Position numbers and translations under genes: made by a program. Source: Pseudomonas sp. TH41 (GTDB lineage Bacteria; Pseudomonadota; Gammaproteobacteria; Pseudomonadales; Pseudomonadaceae). From it: 64,000 nucleotides of DNA. The stretch is taken from contig NZ_JAEKFH010000008.1 of assembly GCF_016650695.1 (NCBI RefSeq), forward strand, positions 1 to 64,000, given 5' to 3'. The notes under the pieces are model-generated. The model had not been told where the DNA came from and made no database searches. It worked only from the letters and a program-made list of their open reading frames with translations. Shown here in pieces: positions 42,169 to 51,004 of this stretch (its first letter is position 1; every line of letters starts with the position of its first letter).

Positions 42169-43893
42169 TTAAAGAGTCTCTGATCCGGTCAGGCGCTTGA
42201 TGGTGCCGCGCAGGGTAGGGCTGTCGGGTTGCTCCTTGAGGAACTTGCCCCAGATTTGCTTGGCTTCCCGTTGCTTGCCGTTGGCCCACAGGACTTCACC
42301 CAGGTGAGCGGCGACTTCCTGGTCGGGGAAGCGGTCCAGCGCCTTGCGCAGCAGGCGTTCGGCTTCGTCGAGATTGCCCATGCGGTAGTTCACCCAGCCG
42401 AGGCTGTCGAGTACTGCCGGGTCATCCGGATTGAGCTGGTGAGCCTGTTCGATCAGGGCCTTGGCTTCGGCGTAACGGGTCGTACGGTCCGACAGCGTGT
42501 AACCGAGGGCGTTTAATGCCATTGCGTTGTCGGGATCGCGCTTGATGATCAGTCGCAGGTCTTTTTCCATCTGCGCCAGGTCATTGCGTTTTTCCGCTTG
42601 CATGGCGCGGGTATAAAGCAGATTCAGATCGTCCGGGTATTGCTGCAAGGCTTTCTGCAATACGTTCCAGGCCTTGTCGCCCTGTTTGTTGGCGGACAGG
42701 GTTTCGGCTTCGATCAGATACAGCTGAATCGCGTAATCGGGTTGTTCGTCGCGTTGCGTCGCCAGGCGGCTCTGCGCTTCGGCGGTCCTGCCGTTATTCA
42801 TCAGGATATCGGCCTGACGCAATTGTGCTGGCAGATAGTCATTGCCCGGGCCGACCTTGGCGTACTCGATCAGTGCGCCTTGGGGGTCGTTGCGCTCCTC
42901 AGCGATTCGGCCAAGGTTCAGGTGCGCCGAATCGACGTGGCTTTCCCGCGCAATCAAGTCTTCCAGGTAACCTTTGGCCTCATCCCAGGCTTTGGCTTCC
43001 AGGCACACCAGGGCCAGGGAGTAACGCAATTCGTCGTCTTCCGGATACTGCTGAACGAGGCTCGAGAACTCGGCTTTGGCGTCGTCCATGCGGTCCTGTT
43101 CAACCAGCATGCGTGCATAGGTCAGGCGCAGGCGCTTGTCGTCCGGGTATTTCTTGATGCTTTTTTGCAGCAGAGGCAAGGCTTCCCCGCCACGATCGAG
43201 CGTTTGCAAAAGGCGCGCGCGCAGCAGAATGGGGGCTATTTCGCCTTCGTCCGGCGGATTGTTTTCCAGCAAAGTCAGTGCGCCCTTGGCATCACCGTCC
43301 TGTTGCATCAGCAAGGCCTTGCCGAAAATCAGCTGGCCGTTGTTTGGATGGCGTTGCAATAAACGATCAAAACTTTTCATCAAGCCGTTGCGCGTGTCCT
43401 GGTCGGTATCGGCCGCGGACAGGGCGAGGAAGTCGAAATGCGTGTCACCCTTGCCTTGCAGGACTTTCTCCATATAGACCATGGAGTCGTCATAGCGCCC
43501 GGCACGGGCCAGTTGCACGGCTGCGGCTCGTTGCGCTTCGAGGTCGTCCGGGGCGTTTTTCGCCCAGATCAGCGCAGTATCCAGGGCAGCCTGATCGGCG
43601 CCCAGGTATTCGGCGATACGGAATGCGCGCTCGGAGATGCCCGGATCCTGAGTGTTGATGGCCTGGGTCACATAGTTGTCCAGGGCAATGTCGAAACGAT
43701 TGCGCTGGCCAGCCAATTCAGCGCTCAACAGGCTGAAGATGGTTTCTTCACTGAATGAGCTATAAACCTTGGGCTTTTCAGGGGCCGGAGTGCTGTCTTC
43801 GGTCGGCGGCGTACCGTCCGACGAAACGGGTGCCAAGGCCTGGCAGCCGCTGAGGAAGACAAAAGCAAGGAGCAACGCGGAAGATCTATTCAT
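42169..43893 (-). CDS. TPR-repeat lipoprotein
   Basis: 574 residues with a signal peptide and lipobox 'FLSGC' (Cys18), an acidic/Pro linker, then about a dozen TPR-like helix pairs through to the C-terminus (for example 'DPAVLDSLGWVNYRMGNLDE' and 'NAMALNALGYTLSDRTTRYA'). A conserved pseudomonad gene at this position, upstream of lolB; likely an envelope scaffold, perhaps helping lipoprotein or outer-membrane assembly (inference from partner gene). Confidence 0.85.
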   Translation of the reverse strand: MNRSSALLLAFVFLSGCQALAPVSSDGTPPTEDSTPAPEKPKVYSSFSEETIFSLLSAELAGQRNRFDIALDNYVTQAINTQDPGISERAFRIAEYLGADQAALDTALIWAKNAPDDLEAQRAAAVQLARAGRYDDSMVYMEKVLQGKGDTHFDFLALSAADTDQDTRNGLMKSFDRLLQRHPNNGQLIFGKALLMQQDGDAKGALTLLENNPPDEGEIAPILLRARLLQTLDRGGEALPLLQKSIKKYPDDKRLRLTYARMLVEQDRMDDAKAEFSSLVQQYPEDDELRYSLALVCLEAKAWDEAKGYLEDLIARESHVDSAHLNLGRIAEERNDPQGALIEYAKVGPGNDYLPAQLRQADILMNNGRTAEAQSRLATQRDEQPDYAIQLYLIEAETLSANKQGDKAWNVLQKALQQYPDDLNLLYTRAMQAEKRNDLAQMEKDLRLIIKRDPDNAMALNALGYTLSDRTTRYAEAKALIEQAHQLNPDDPAVLDSLGWVNYRMGNLDEAERLLRKALDRFPDQEVAAHLGEVLWANGKQREAKQIWGKFLKEQPDSPTLRGTIKRLTGSETL

Positions 43894-43959
43894 ATAGGAG
43901 GAGGACGACTAACCTGCGGTCGGATCATCATGACACAAGCCTTCGGCCAAACATAACCA

Positions 43960-44060
43960 TGTAGGAGCGAGCTTGCTCGCGAAGAACCTGAGGATAACGC
44001 GTTTTATCCAGTGAGCCCGCGATATCGTTAACGACCTTCGCGAGCGAGCTCGCTCCTACA
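43960..44060. repeat. Paired inverted REP (GCGAGC family)
   Basis: Facing GTAGGAGCGAGCTTGCTCGC copies about 55 bases apart between the divergent TPR lipoprotein and hemA genes. The right arm has an A-to-G change making GCGAGCGAGCTCGCTC. The remaining ~108 bases before hemA must carry its promoter; none is defensible by eye. Confidence 0.88.
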
Positions 44061-44168
44061 AAAAGGTCTTTATAAACGCAAGCTGGCAGGACAATAGTCA
44101 GCGGTAGTTGTTCTGAATCTGTCGAAGTAGGACAATTGCCGGCTTCACGTCACCATCAGCGACCTTGA

Positions 44169-45458
44169 ATGGCCTTCCTTGCACTCGGTATTAACCACAA
44201 GACTGCTTCAGTAGACGTCCGCGAGCGCGTGGCCTTTACCCCTGAGCAGCTGGTGGAGGCCTTGCAGCAGCTCTGCCGACTCACCGACAGCCGCGAAGCT
44301 GCGATCCTTTCCACCTGCAATCGCAGTGAGCTCTATATAGAGCAGGATCACCTTTCGGCTGATGTCGTGTTGCGCTGGCTGGCTGATTATCACCATTTGA
44401 GCCTCGAAGAGCTGCGCGCGAGCGCTTATGTGCACGAAGACGATGCGGCAGTTCGTCACATGATGCGGGTCGCCTCCGGGCTCGATTCGCTGGTGTTGGG
44501 CGAACCGCAGATTCTCGGCCAGATGAAATCGGCGTATGCCGTGGCCCGCGAGGCCGGCACCATCGGTCCGTTGCTCGGGCGTTTGTTTCAGGCGACGTTC
44601 AATGCAGCCAAACAAGTGCGCACCGACACCGCCATCGGCGAGAACCCGGTGTCCGTGGCGTTTGCCGCCGTCAGCCTGGCGAAACAGATTTTCAGCGACT
44701 TGCAGCGCAGCCAGGCCTTGCTGATCGGCGCCGGCGAAACCATCACCCTGGTTGCCCGTCATCTGCACGAACTGGGTGTGAAACGCATCGTCGTGGCCAA
44801 CCGTACCCTTGAGCGCGCAAGTATTCTTGCGGAACAATTCGGCGCTCATGCCGTATTGCTCTCGGACATTCCGGCAGAACTGGTGCGCAGCGACATCGTC
44901 ATCAGTTCCACGGCCAGCCAGTTGCCGATCCTGGGCAAGGGCGCAGTGGAAAGTGCCTTGAAGCTGCGCAAGCACAAACCGATCTTTATGGTGGATATCG
45001 CCGTCCCTCGCGATATCGAGCCTGAAGTCGGCGAGTTGGACGACGTTTACCTCTATAGCGTCGACGATCTTCACGAAGTCGTCGCCGAGAACCTCAAGAG
45101 TCGTCAGGGTGCAGCCCAGGCGGCCGAAGAGATGGTTTCGGTCGGTGCCGAAGATTTCATGGTCCGCTTGCGCGAGCTGGCGGCGGTGGATGTGCTCAAG
45201 GCCTATCGCCAACAAAGCGAGCGCATGCGTGACGAAGAATTGCAGAAAGCCCAGCGGATGCTGGCCAACGGCAGCAGCGCCGAAGACGTGCTGGTGCAAC
45301 TGGCGCGGGGCTTGACCAACAAACTCTTGCACGCACCGAGCGTGCAGTTGAAAAAGCTTTCTGCCGAAGGTCGCCTCGACGCACTGGCCATGGCCCAGGA
45401 ACTCTTTGCCCTCGGTGAGGGCTCATCGGATAGCTTTTCGGATAAAAAACCGCAATGA
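44169..45458 (+). CDS. hemA: Glutamyl-tRNA reductase
   Basis: 429 residues. First committed step of C5 heme synthesis: NADPH reduction of Glu-tRNA to glutamate semialdehyde. Nucleophile Cys50 is in 'ILSTCNRSELY', the NADPH loop is 'LLIGAGETI', and a C-terminal dimerisation helix follows. Stop overlaps the prfA start as ATGA. Heads the hemA-prfA-prmC-moeB-murI operon. Confidence 0.96.
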   Translation: MAFLALGINHKTASVDVRERVAFTPEQLVEALQQLCRLTDSREAAILSTCNRSELYIEQDHLSADVVLRWLADYHHLSLEELRASAYVHEDDAAVRHMMRVASGLDSLVLGEPQILGQMKSAYAVAREAGTIGPLLGRLFQATFNAAKQVRTDTAIGENPVSVAFAAVSLAKQIFSDLQRSQALLIGAGETITLVARHLHELGVKRIVVANRTLERASILAEQFGAHAVLLSDIPAELVRSDIVISSTASQLPILGKGAVESALKLRKHKPIFMVDIAVPRDIEPEVGELDDVYLYSVDDLHEVVAENLKSRQGAAQAAEEMVSVGAEDFMVRLRELAAVDVLKAYRQQSERMRDEELQKAQRMLANGSSAEDVLVQLARGLTNKLLHAPSVQLKKLSAEGRLDALAMAQELFALGEGSSDSFSDKKPQ

Positions 45459-46537
45459 AAGCGTCACTGCTCAATAAGCTGGACATCCTCCAGGACCGTT
45501 TCGAGGAACTGACCGCCTTGCTTGGCGACGGCGAAGTCATTTCCGATCAGAACAAATTCCGCACCTATTCCAAGGAGTACGCGGAAGTCGAGCCGATTGT
45601 CGACACCTATAAACAGTTGCTCAAAGTGCAAGGTGACCTCGAAGGCGCTCAGGCACTGCTCAAAGACAGCGACCCGGACATGCGCGAAATGGCCGTGGAA
45701 GAAGTTCGCGAAGCCAAAGAGCAACTGATCGAAATCGAAGCCAGTCTGCAACGCATGCTGCTGCCCAAGGACCCGAACGACGGGCGCAACGTGTTCCTCG
45801 AAATCCGTGCCGGCACCGGCGGTGACGAGGCGGCGATTTTTTCCGGCGACCTGTTCCGCATGTATTCGCGTTACGCCGAGCGGCGTGGCTGGCGGGTGGA
45901 AATTCTCTCGGAGAACATCGGCGAACACGGCGGCTATAAAGAAGTCATTGCCCGGGTCGAAGGCGATAACGTCTATGGCAAGCTGAAGTTCGAATCCGGC
46001 GCGCACCGCGTACAGCGTGTGCCGGCCACCGAATCCCAGGGACGCATCCACACTTCGGCCTGCACCGTCGCGGTGTTGCCAGAGCCGGACGAACAGGAAG
46101 CGATCGAGATCAACCCGGCGGATATACGGGTCGATACCTACAAGTCCTCGGGTGCTGGCGGTCAGCACGTCAACAAGACCGACTCGGCGATCCGCATCAC
46201 CCACTTGCCCTCCGGTATCGTCGTCGAGTGCCAGGAAGAACGTTCCCAGCACAAGAACCGTGCCCGGGCGATGTCCTGGCTGTCGGCCAAGCTGAACGAC
46301 CAGCAGACCAGCGCCGCTGCCAATGCCATCGCCAGTGAGCGTAAATTGCTGGTGGGTTCGGGTGATCGCTCCGAGCGGATTCGCACGTACAACTTTGCCC
46401 AGGGCCGGGTCACCGACCACCGGGTCAACCTGACGCTGTACTCCCTCGACGAAATCCTCGCGGGTGGTGTCGATGCGGTGATCGAGCCGTTGCTGGCCGA
46501 GTACCAGGCCGACCAATTGGCTGCGATAGGTGAGTAA
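45455..46537 (+). CDS. prfA: Peptide chain release factor 1
   Basis: 360 residues. Stop-codon recognition tripeptide Pro-Ala-Thr at 190-192 and the GGQ hydrolysis motif at 235-237, whose Gln is methylated by the next gene's product. Ends immediately before prmC, stop and start touching. Confidence 0.97.
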   Translation: MKASLLNKLDILQDRFEELTALLGDGEVISDQNKFRTYSKEYAEVEPIVDTYKQLLKVQGDLEGAQALLKDSDPDMREMAVEEVREAKEQLIEIEASLQRMLLPKDPNDGRNVFLEIRAGTGGDEAAIFSGDLFRMYSRYAERRGWRVEILSENIGEHGGYKEVIARVEGDNVYGKLKFESGAHRVQRVPATESQGRIHTSACTVAVLPEPDEQEAIEINPADIRVDTYKSSGAGGQHVNKTDSAIRITHLPSGIVVECQEERSQHKNRARAMSWLSAKLNDQQTSAAANAIASERKLLVGSGDRSERIRTYNFAQGRVTDHRVNLTLYSLDEILAGGVDAVIEPLLAEYQADQLAAIGE

Positions 46538-47368
46538 ATGACGATCATTGCCAGTTTGCTGCGCGCCGCCGATTTGCCCGATTCGCCCAGCGCGCGCCTG
46601 GATGCCGAATTGCTGCTGGCGGCGGCGTTGGGCAAGTCCCGCAGCTTTTTGCACACGTGGCCGGAACGTATCGTTCCGAGCGAAGCGGCACTGATATTTG
46701 CCGAGTATTTGCAGCGTCGTCGTGGCGGTGAACCGGTGGCCTACATTCTGGGGCAGCAGGGTTTCTGGAAGCTGGATCTGGAAGTCGCGCCGCACACGTT
46801 GATCCCGCGTCCCGACACCGAGCTGTTGGTGGAGGCTGCGCTGGAGTTGCTGCCCGCGACCCCGGCCAACGTCCTCGATCTCGGCACCGGCAGTGGCGCC
46901 ATTGCGTTGGCCCTGGCCAGCGAGCGTCCGGCCTGGACCGTCACCGCAGTGGATCGCGTACTGGAAGCCGTGGCCCTGGCCGAGCGCAATCGTCAGCGCC
47001 TGCACTTGAACAACGCCACCGTGCTGAGCAGTCATTGGTTCAGCGCGCTGGAAGGTCAGCGTTTTCACCTGATCATCAGCAACCCGCCCTACATCGCGTC
47101 GGCCGATCCGCACTTGGTGGAGGGCGACGTGCGCTTCGAACCGGCCAGTGCGTTGGTGGCCGGCGTCGACGGGCTCGACGATTTGCGATTGATCGCGGCC
47201 CAGGCACCGGCTCACCTCGAAGCCGGGGGCTGGTTAATGCTCGAACACGGTTACGATCAAGCCGCGGCGGTGCGTGATTTGCTGCTGACCCAAGGCTTTG
47301 AAGCCGTCCACAGCCGCACCGATCTGGGCGGTCACGAACGTATCAGCCTGGGGCGCCTGCCGTGCTGA
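46538..47368 (+). CDS. prmC: Release factor glutamine methyltransferase
   Basis: 276 residues. SAM-binding 'VLDLGTGSGAIALALA' at about 112-127 and catalytic 'NPPY' at 182-185, specific for N5-glutamine methylation of RF1/RF2. Formerly called hemK because of this neighbourhood. Overlaps moeB by 7 bases. Confidence 0.96.
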   Translation: MTIIASLLRAADLPDSPSARLDAELLLAAALGKSRSFLHTWPERIVPSEAALIFAEYLQRRRGGEPVAYILGQQGFWKLDLEVAPHTLIPRPDTELLVEAALELLPATPANVLDLGTGSGAIALALASERPAWTVTAVDRVLEAVALAERNRQRLHLNNATVLSSHWFSALEGQRFHLIISNPPYIASADPHLVEGDVRFEPASALVAGVDGLDDLRLIAAQAPAHLEAGGWLMLEHGYDQAAAVRDLLLTQGFEAVHSRTDLGGHERISLGRLPC

Positions 47369-48117
47369 ATGATCAGGAATTATTGCGCTACAGCCGGCAG
47401 ATTCTGTTGCAGCACGTCGATATCGACGGCCAGTTGCGACTCAAACAAAGCCGTGTGCTGATCGTCGGCCTCGGCGGTCTCGGTTCGCCTGTGGCGCTTT
47501 ACCTGGCCGCCGCGGGTGTCGGTGAACTGCATCTGGCGGATTTCGATACCGTCGATCTGACCAACCTGCAGCGCCAGATCATTCACGACACCGACAGCGT
47601 GGGTGTGAGCAAGGTTGATTCGGCGATCCGCCGATTGAGCGCGATCAATCCCGAGATTCAATTGATTGCCCATCGCACGGCGCTGGACGAAGATTCGATG
47701 GCCGCCGCCGTGGCCGCCGTGGATCTGGTACTGGATTGCTCCGACAATTTCTCTACCCGCGAAGCGGTCAATGCTGCGTGTGTGGCCGCCGGCAAACCCT
47801 TGGTCAGCGGCGCGGCGATTCGCCTGGAGGGTCAGTTGTCAGTGTTTGACCCGCGCCGTCCGGAGAGCCCGTGCTACCACTGCTTATACGGGCACGGTAC
47901 TGAAGCCGAATTGACCTGCAGCGAAGCCGGCGTCGTGGGGCCTTTGGTGGGATTGGTTGGCAGTCTCCAGGCGCTGGAAGCCCTGAAGCTTTTGGCGGGT
48001 TTTGGTGAGCCGCTGGTGGGGCGCCTGTTATTGATTGATGCCTTGGGTACACGCTTCCGTGAATTGCGCGTCAAGCGTGATCCGGGTTGCAGTGTCTGTG
48101 GTACTGCACATGCGTGA
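47362..48117 (+). CDS. moeB: Adenylyltransferase MoeB / ThiF family
   Basis: 251-residue E1-like enzyme that adenylates the C-terminus of MoaD for molybdopterin synthesis. Nucleotide loop 'IVGLGGLGSPVALYL' at 34-48, zinc Cys pairs 'CYHC' and 'CSVC', and a 'TCSEAGVVGP' Cys. Could serve ThiS as well. Overlaps murI by 8 bases. Confidence 0.92.
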   Translation: MLNDQELLRYSRQILLQHVDIDGQLRLKQSRVLIVGLGGLGSPVALYLAAAGVGELHLADFDTVDLTNLQRQIIHDTDSVGVSKVDSAIRRLSAINPEIQLIAHRTALDEDSMAAAVAAVDLVLDCSDNFSTREAVNAACVAAGKPLVSGAAIRLEGQLSVFDPRRPESPCYHCLYGHGTEAELTCSEAGVVGPLVGLVGSLQALEALKLLAGFGEPLVGRLLLIDALGTRFRELRVKRDPGCSVCGTAHA

Positions 48118-48901
48118 AGCGCCGATCGGCGTGTTTGACTCCGGTGTCGGTGGCCTGTCGGTGCTGGCCGAGATCCAGCGTTTGCTACCCAATGAGTCGC
48201 TGCTGTACGTCGCCGATTGCGGGAACGTTCCGTACGGCGAGAAAACCCCGGAGTTCATCCGCCATCGTTGCAGCGTGATGGCCGGTTTTTTTCAACAGCA
48301 GGGCGCCAAGGCTTTGGTACTGGCCTGCAATACGGCGACTGTCGCCGGGGTTGCGGACCTGCGACGCGATTATCCCGAGTGGCCCATCGTCGGCATGGAA
48401 CCGGCCGTCAAGCCGGCGGCCGCCGCCACTCGCAGCGGCGTCGTCGGGGTGCTCGCCACCACCGGCACATTGCAAAGTGCCAAGTTCGCCGCATTACTCG
48501 ACCGTTTTGCCACTGATGTGCGGGTTATCACTCAACCGTGTCCGGGGTTGGTGGAGTTGATTGAGAACGGCGATCTCCACAGTCCCGCCCTGCGCCAGTT
48601 GCTGGCCGGATATGTCGAACCGCTGCTGGCCGTCGGGTGCGACACGATAATTCTCGGCTGCACGCATTATCCCTTTCTAAAGCCATTGCTTAAGCAGATG
48701 ATCCCTGAGGACATCAGCTTGATTGACACTGGCGCCGCTGTCGCGCGGCAACTTCAGCGCCTGTTGGCCGAGCGTGAGTTACTGGCCGAGGGGCCTGTTC
48801 GTGCCGCGCAGTTCTGGACGAGTTCCGATCCAGAACATTTCAGAAATATCCTGCCGATACTGTGGAATACCGCTGGCGTTGTGCGAAGCTTTGAGGGGTA
48901 A
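48110..48901 (+). CDS. murI: Glutamate racemase
   Basis: 263 residues making D-glutamate for peptidoglycan. 'IGVFDSGVGGLSVL' with the catalytic-site Asp10/Ser11, 'LVLACNTATVAG' and 'IILGCTHYPFL' supply the two catalytic Cys. The ATG at 48110, inside the end of moeB, gives the expected N-terminus; the frame from 48035 is a read-through of moeB's last codons. Confidence 0.95.
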   Translation: MREAPIGVFDSGVGGLSVLAEIQRLLPNESLLYVADCGNVPYGEKTPEFIRHRCSVMAGFFQQQGAKALVLACNTATVAGVADLRRDYPEWPIVGMEPAVKPAAAATRSGVVGVLATTGTLQSAKFAALLDRFATDVRVITQPCPGLVELIENGDLHSPALRQLLAGYVEPLLAVGCDTIILGCTHYPFLKPLLKQMIPEDISLIDTGAAVARQLQRLLAERELLAEGPVRAAQFWTSSDPEHFRNILPILWNTAGVVRSFEG

Positions 48902-49024
48902 TTAAAATTTTGGGGAAACACGAGTCATTGGGGTGAACTTCCGGTTACGCGTCGACTTCTTTAGCTTTAGTGCTGCTGAGCAACAAAAAAACCATACGAA
49001 ATCGTTCGGAAAAGGATGTTTCTA

Positions 49025-49543
49025 ATGAAGCGACTATTCTGCTTGGCCGCGATTGCGGCCGCACTGATGGGGCAAAGTTTTACCGCACAGGCGGCAGGCG
49101 TGGAGTTCGCGGTCGGCCACACCCGCGATTCGACCATGACCTATCGACTGGGTATGCAATTTGATTGGGACCAGAGTTGGCTGCAGAGTGACGTCGGTCG
49201 TGTGACGGGTTACTGGAGTGGCGCCTACACCTACTGGGAAGGTGACAAGACTTCCAGCAACCACAGCCTGTCGTTCTCGCCAGTGTTTGTTTACGAGTTT
49301 GCCGGTCAGAACATCAAGCCGTACCTGGAGGCCGGGATTGGCGTGGCGGTGTTCGCTCATAGCGAAGTTGAAAACAACAACCTCGGTGGCGCTTTTCAGT
49401 TCGAAGACCGATTCGGCTTTGGTCTGCGCTTTGCGGGCGGACATGAAGTCGGGATTCGTGCGACGCACTATTCCAACGCAAGTATGAGCATTCACAACGA
49501 CGGCGTAGAAAGCTACGCACTGCATTACACGATGCCGTTGTAA
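49025..49543 (+). CDS. pagL: Lipid A 3-O-deacylase PagL
   Basis: 172 residues: signal peptide (cleavage after 'TAQA', residue 23) and an outer-membrane beta-barrel. The catalytic triad of the family is visible as His148 and Ser150 in 'ATHYSNAS' and Glu162 in 'GVESY'. It removes the 3-O acyl chain of lipid A, lowering TLR4 stimulation. The ATG at 49025 is nine bases from AAAAGGA, unlike the ATG at 49016 which abuts it. Monocistronic. Confidence 0.92.
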   Translation: MKRLFCLAAIAAALMGQSFTAQAAGVEFAVGHTRDSTMTYRLGMQFDWDQSWLQSDVGRVTGYWSGAYTYWEGDKTSSNHSLSFSPVFVYEFAGQNIKPYLEAGIGVAVFAHSEVENNNLGGAFQFEDRFGFGLRFAGGHEVGIRATHYSNASMSIHNDGVESYALHYTMPL

Positions 49544-49552
49544 ACACCCGAC

Positions 49553-49657
49553 CCTGTAGGAGCGAGCTTGCTCGCGAAGGACGTTAACGATAACGCGTTT
49601 TTTCTGAATAAACGCGTTGCTCTCAAGTCCTTCGCGAGCAAGCTCGCTCCTACAGGG
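49553..49657. repeat. Paired inverted REP (GCGAGC family)
   Basis: Facing CCTGTAGGAGCGAGCTTGCT copies about 60 bases apart between convergent pagL and the YkgJ-like gene. Confidence 0.9.
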
Positions 49658-49676
49658 GGGCAAGGTGATTTCGATT

Positions 49677-49982
49677 TCAGCGATACACCGTGGTAATCCC
49701 CTGGCGCTCGTCGATACATTCCGGCGAGCCCGTCTCGAACTCCCGACAGATCAGCGGGCGTTTTTCGTAGATGGTGCACAGCATCGTGTTGCGGTCCAGC
49801 GCGGCGCACCAGCCGTCATCCAGACGCAGCATGACTTCCCCACCCCAGTCATCGGTATCGATAAATCGTTCGGGCACGCCCGTATCGGTGATCAACATCA
49901 CTTCGAGCTGACAGCAACAGGCTGCGCACGTCGAGCAAGTGATCGCCGGTTCGGCGATTTGCAGGTGGGGAATGGTTTTCAT
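49677..49982 (-). CDS. YkgJ-family cysteine-cluster protein
   Basis: 101 residues, with a Cys-rich start (Cys16, 19, 22, 23, 24 in 'ITCSTCAACC') and further Cys in 'DGWCAALDRNTMLCTIYEKR' and 'PLICREFETGSPEC'. Members of this zinc/iron-chelating domain family are thought to bind metal; E. coli YkgJ itself is uncharacterised. ATG at 49982 chosen since upstream codons lack resemblance. Confidence 0.85.
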   Translation of the reverse strand: MKTIPHLQIAEPAITCSTCAACCCQLEVMLITDTGVPERFIDTDDWGGEVMLRLDDGWCAALDRNTMLCTIYEKRPLICREFETGSPECIDERQGITTVYR

Positions 49983-50105
49983 GGCGCGCAGTGTAAGGCA
50001 GTGGCTCGGTGCTGTGTGAAAGGGCTGACAGACGTTCAGTCGCGGCAACCGTACTCGAGCCTGCTGGCCATGCCACCGGGGAAGATAACGGCCGATAATG
50101 GCGAT

Positions 50106-50888
50106 TCACGGTGTGTCCTTGATGGGCGGATGACTGCGCACCATGCGCTTGCCGATCGCCAGTTTCATCCGGTTGGGCATTTTTGAGAGGGGCCACAAGT
50201 CGGCCATGAACAGCGCGGGGAATGCTATCTCCGGTGGACGGTTCTTGAGCTTGCTGAAAATGTGCCGCGCGGCTTGATCCACGGGCCAGCTGAGCGGCAT
50301 CGGGAAGTCATTTTCAACCGTCAGCGGCGTGTCTTCATACCCTGGATGGACGACGGTGACGTCAATGCCTTCCGGGGCCAGGTCAATGCGCAGGGACTCG
50401 AACAAATAACGTAGCCCGGCTTTCGAGTCGCCATGGGCTTCGGCCCGCGGCAACGGCAGGTAAGTGATTGAACTGGCGACGCCCACCAGGTGCGGCGCGA
50501 TACCCGTCCGTAACAAGGGCAGCGCCGCTTCGATGCAATAGCTGCTGGCGAGCAGGTTGGTACGCACCACGTGCTCGACGATCGAGGCATCTAACTGGTT
50601 GGCATCAACGTATTCGCAGGTGCCGGCGTTGAGGATCATTGTGTCCAGTGAGCCCCACTCCTCGGCAATCTGCTCGCCGATTTCGCGCACGGTCTGACTG
50701 TTGGTCAGATCGCCAGCCACCACCAGCAGTTGCCCCGGATAACGCTGGGACAAGACTTTCAATGGTGGCACCGTGCGTGAACTGACGGCCAGGTGGGCGC
50801 CGGTTTTCAGTATTTCTTCGGCCAGCGCGGCGCCTATTCCGCTGCTGGCGCCGGTCAACCAATAGCGTCGTGGAGGTGTAAAGCTCAT
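50106..50888 (-). CDS. Short-chain dehydrogenase with altered active site
   Basis: 260 residues. NAD(P)-binding 'TGASSGIG' at 12-19, 'NAG' at 87-89 and Ser139/140. The YxxxK catalytic pair reads H-G-D-S-K: His152 stands where Tyr is expected, Lys156 is kept. The codon is cat, one transition from tat. AAGGAG precedes the ATG. It is the last member of the photolyase cluster, directly after the NTF2-like remnant whose original stop overlaps this start as ATGA. Probably weak or inactive as a dehydrogenase. Confidence 0.88.
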   Translation of the reverse strand: MSFTPPRRYWLTGASSGIGAALAEEILKTGAHLAVSSRTVPPLKVLSQRYPGQLLVVAGDLTNSQTVREIGEQIAEEWGSLDTMILNAGTCEYVDANQLDASIVEHVVRTNLLASSYCIEAALPLLRTGIAPHLVGVASSITYLPLPRAEAHGDSKAGLRYLFESLRIDLAPEGIDVTVVHPGYEDTPLTVENDFPMPLSWPVDQAARHIFSKLKNRPPEIAFPALFMADLWPLSKMPNRMKLAIGKRMVRSHPPIKDTP

Positions 50889-51004
50889 CCCATTCTCCTT
50901 TTCAGTCAGGCAATCGCCCGGCCCAATAGGGGTAAGTGTTCATAACGAAAGCCTATGCCCAGGTCCACGAACTGCCGGGTAAAGCGCTGCAGGAAGTCTC
51001 TCAT
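50885..51004 (-). pseudogene. Remnant of an NTF2/SnoaL-like gene (internal deletion plus stop)
   Basis: Starts with a strong AGGAGG ribosome site and 'MRDFLQRFTRQFVDL', a normal N-terminus for NTF2-like proteins of photolyase clusters, and then jumps straight to 'YEHLPLLGRAIA', which resembles the C-terminal end of such proteins. After a TGA at 50906-50908 the frame goes on as 'LKRRMG' and a second TGA at 50885-50887 that overlaps the SDR start. The expected end 'GRAIRWLKRR' with Trp (tgg) turned to tga fits. Roughly 100 central codons are missing compared with the ~140-residue family. Family recognition is from memory. Confidence 0.7.

Noticed and set aside
45464..47215. 583-codon minus-strand frame opposite prfA-prmC
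   Set aside because: Spans the junction of two certain genes on the other strand; a GC-driven shadow.
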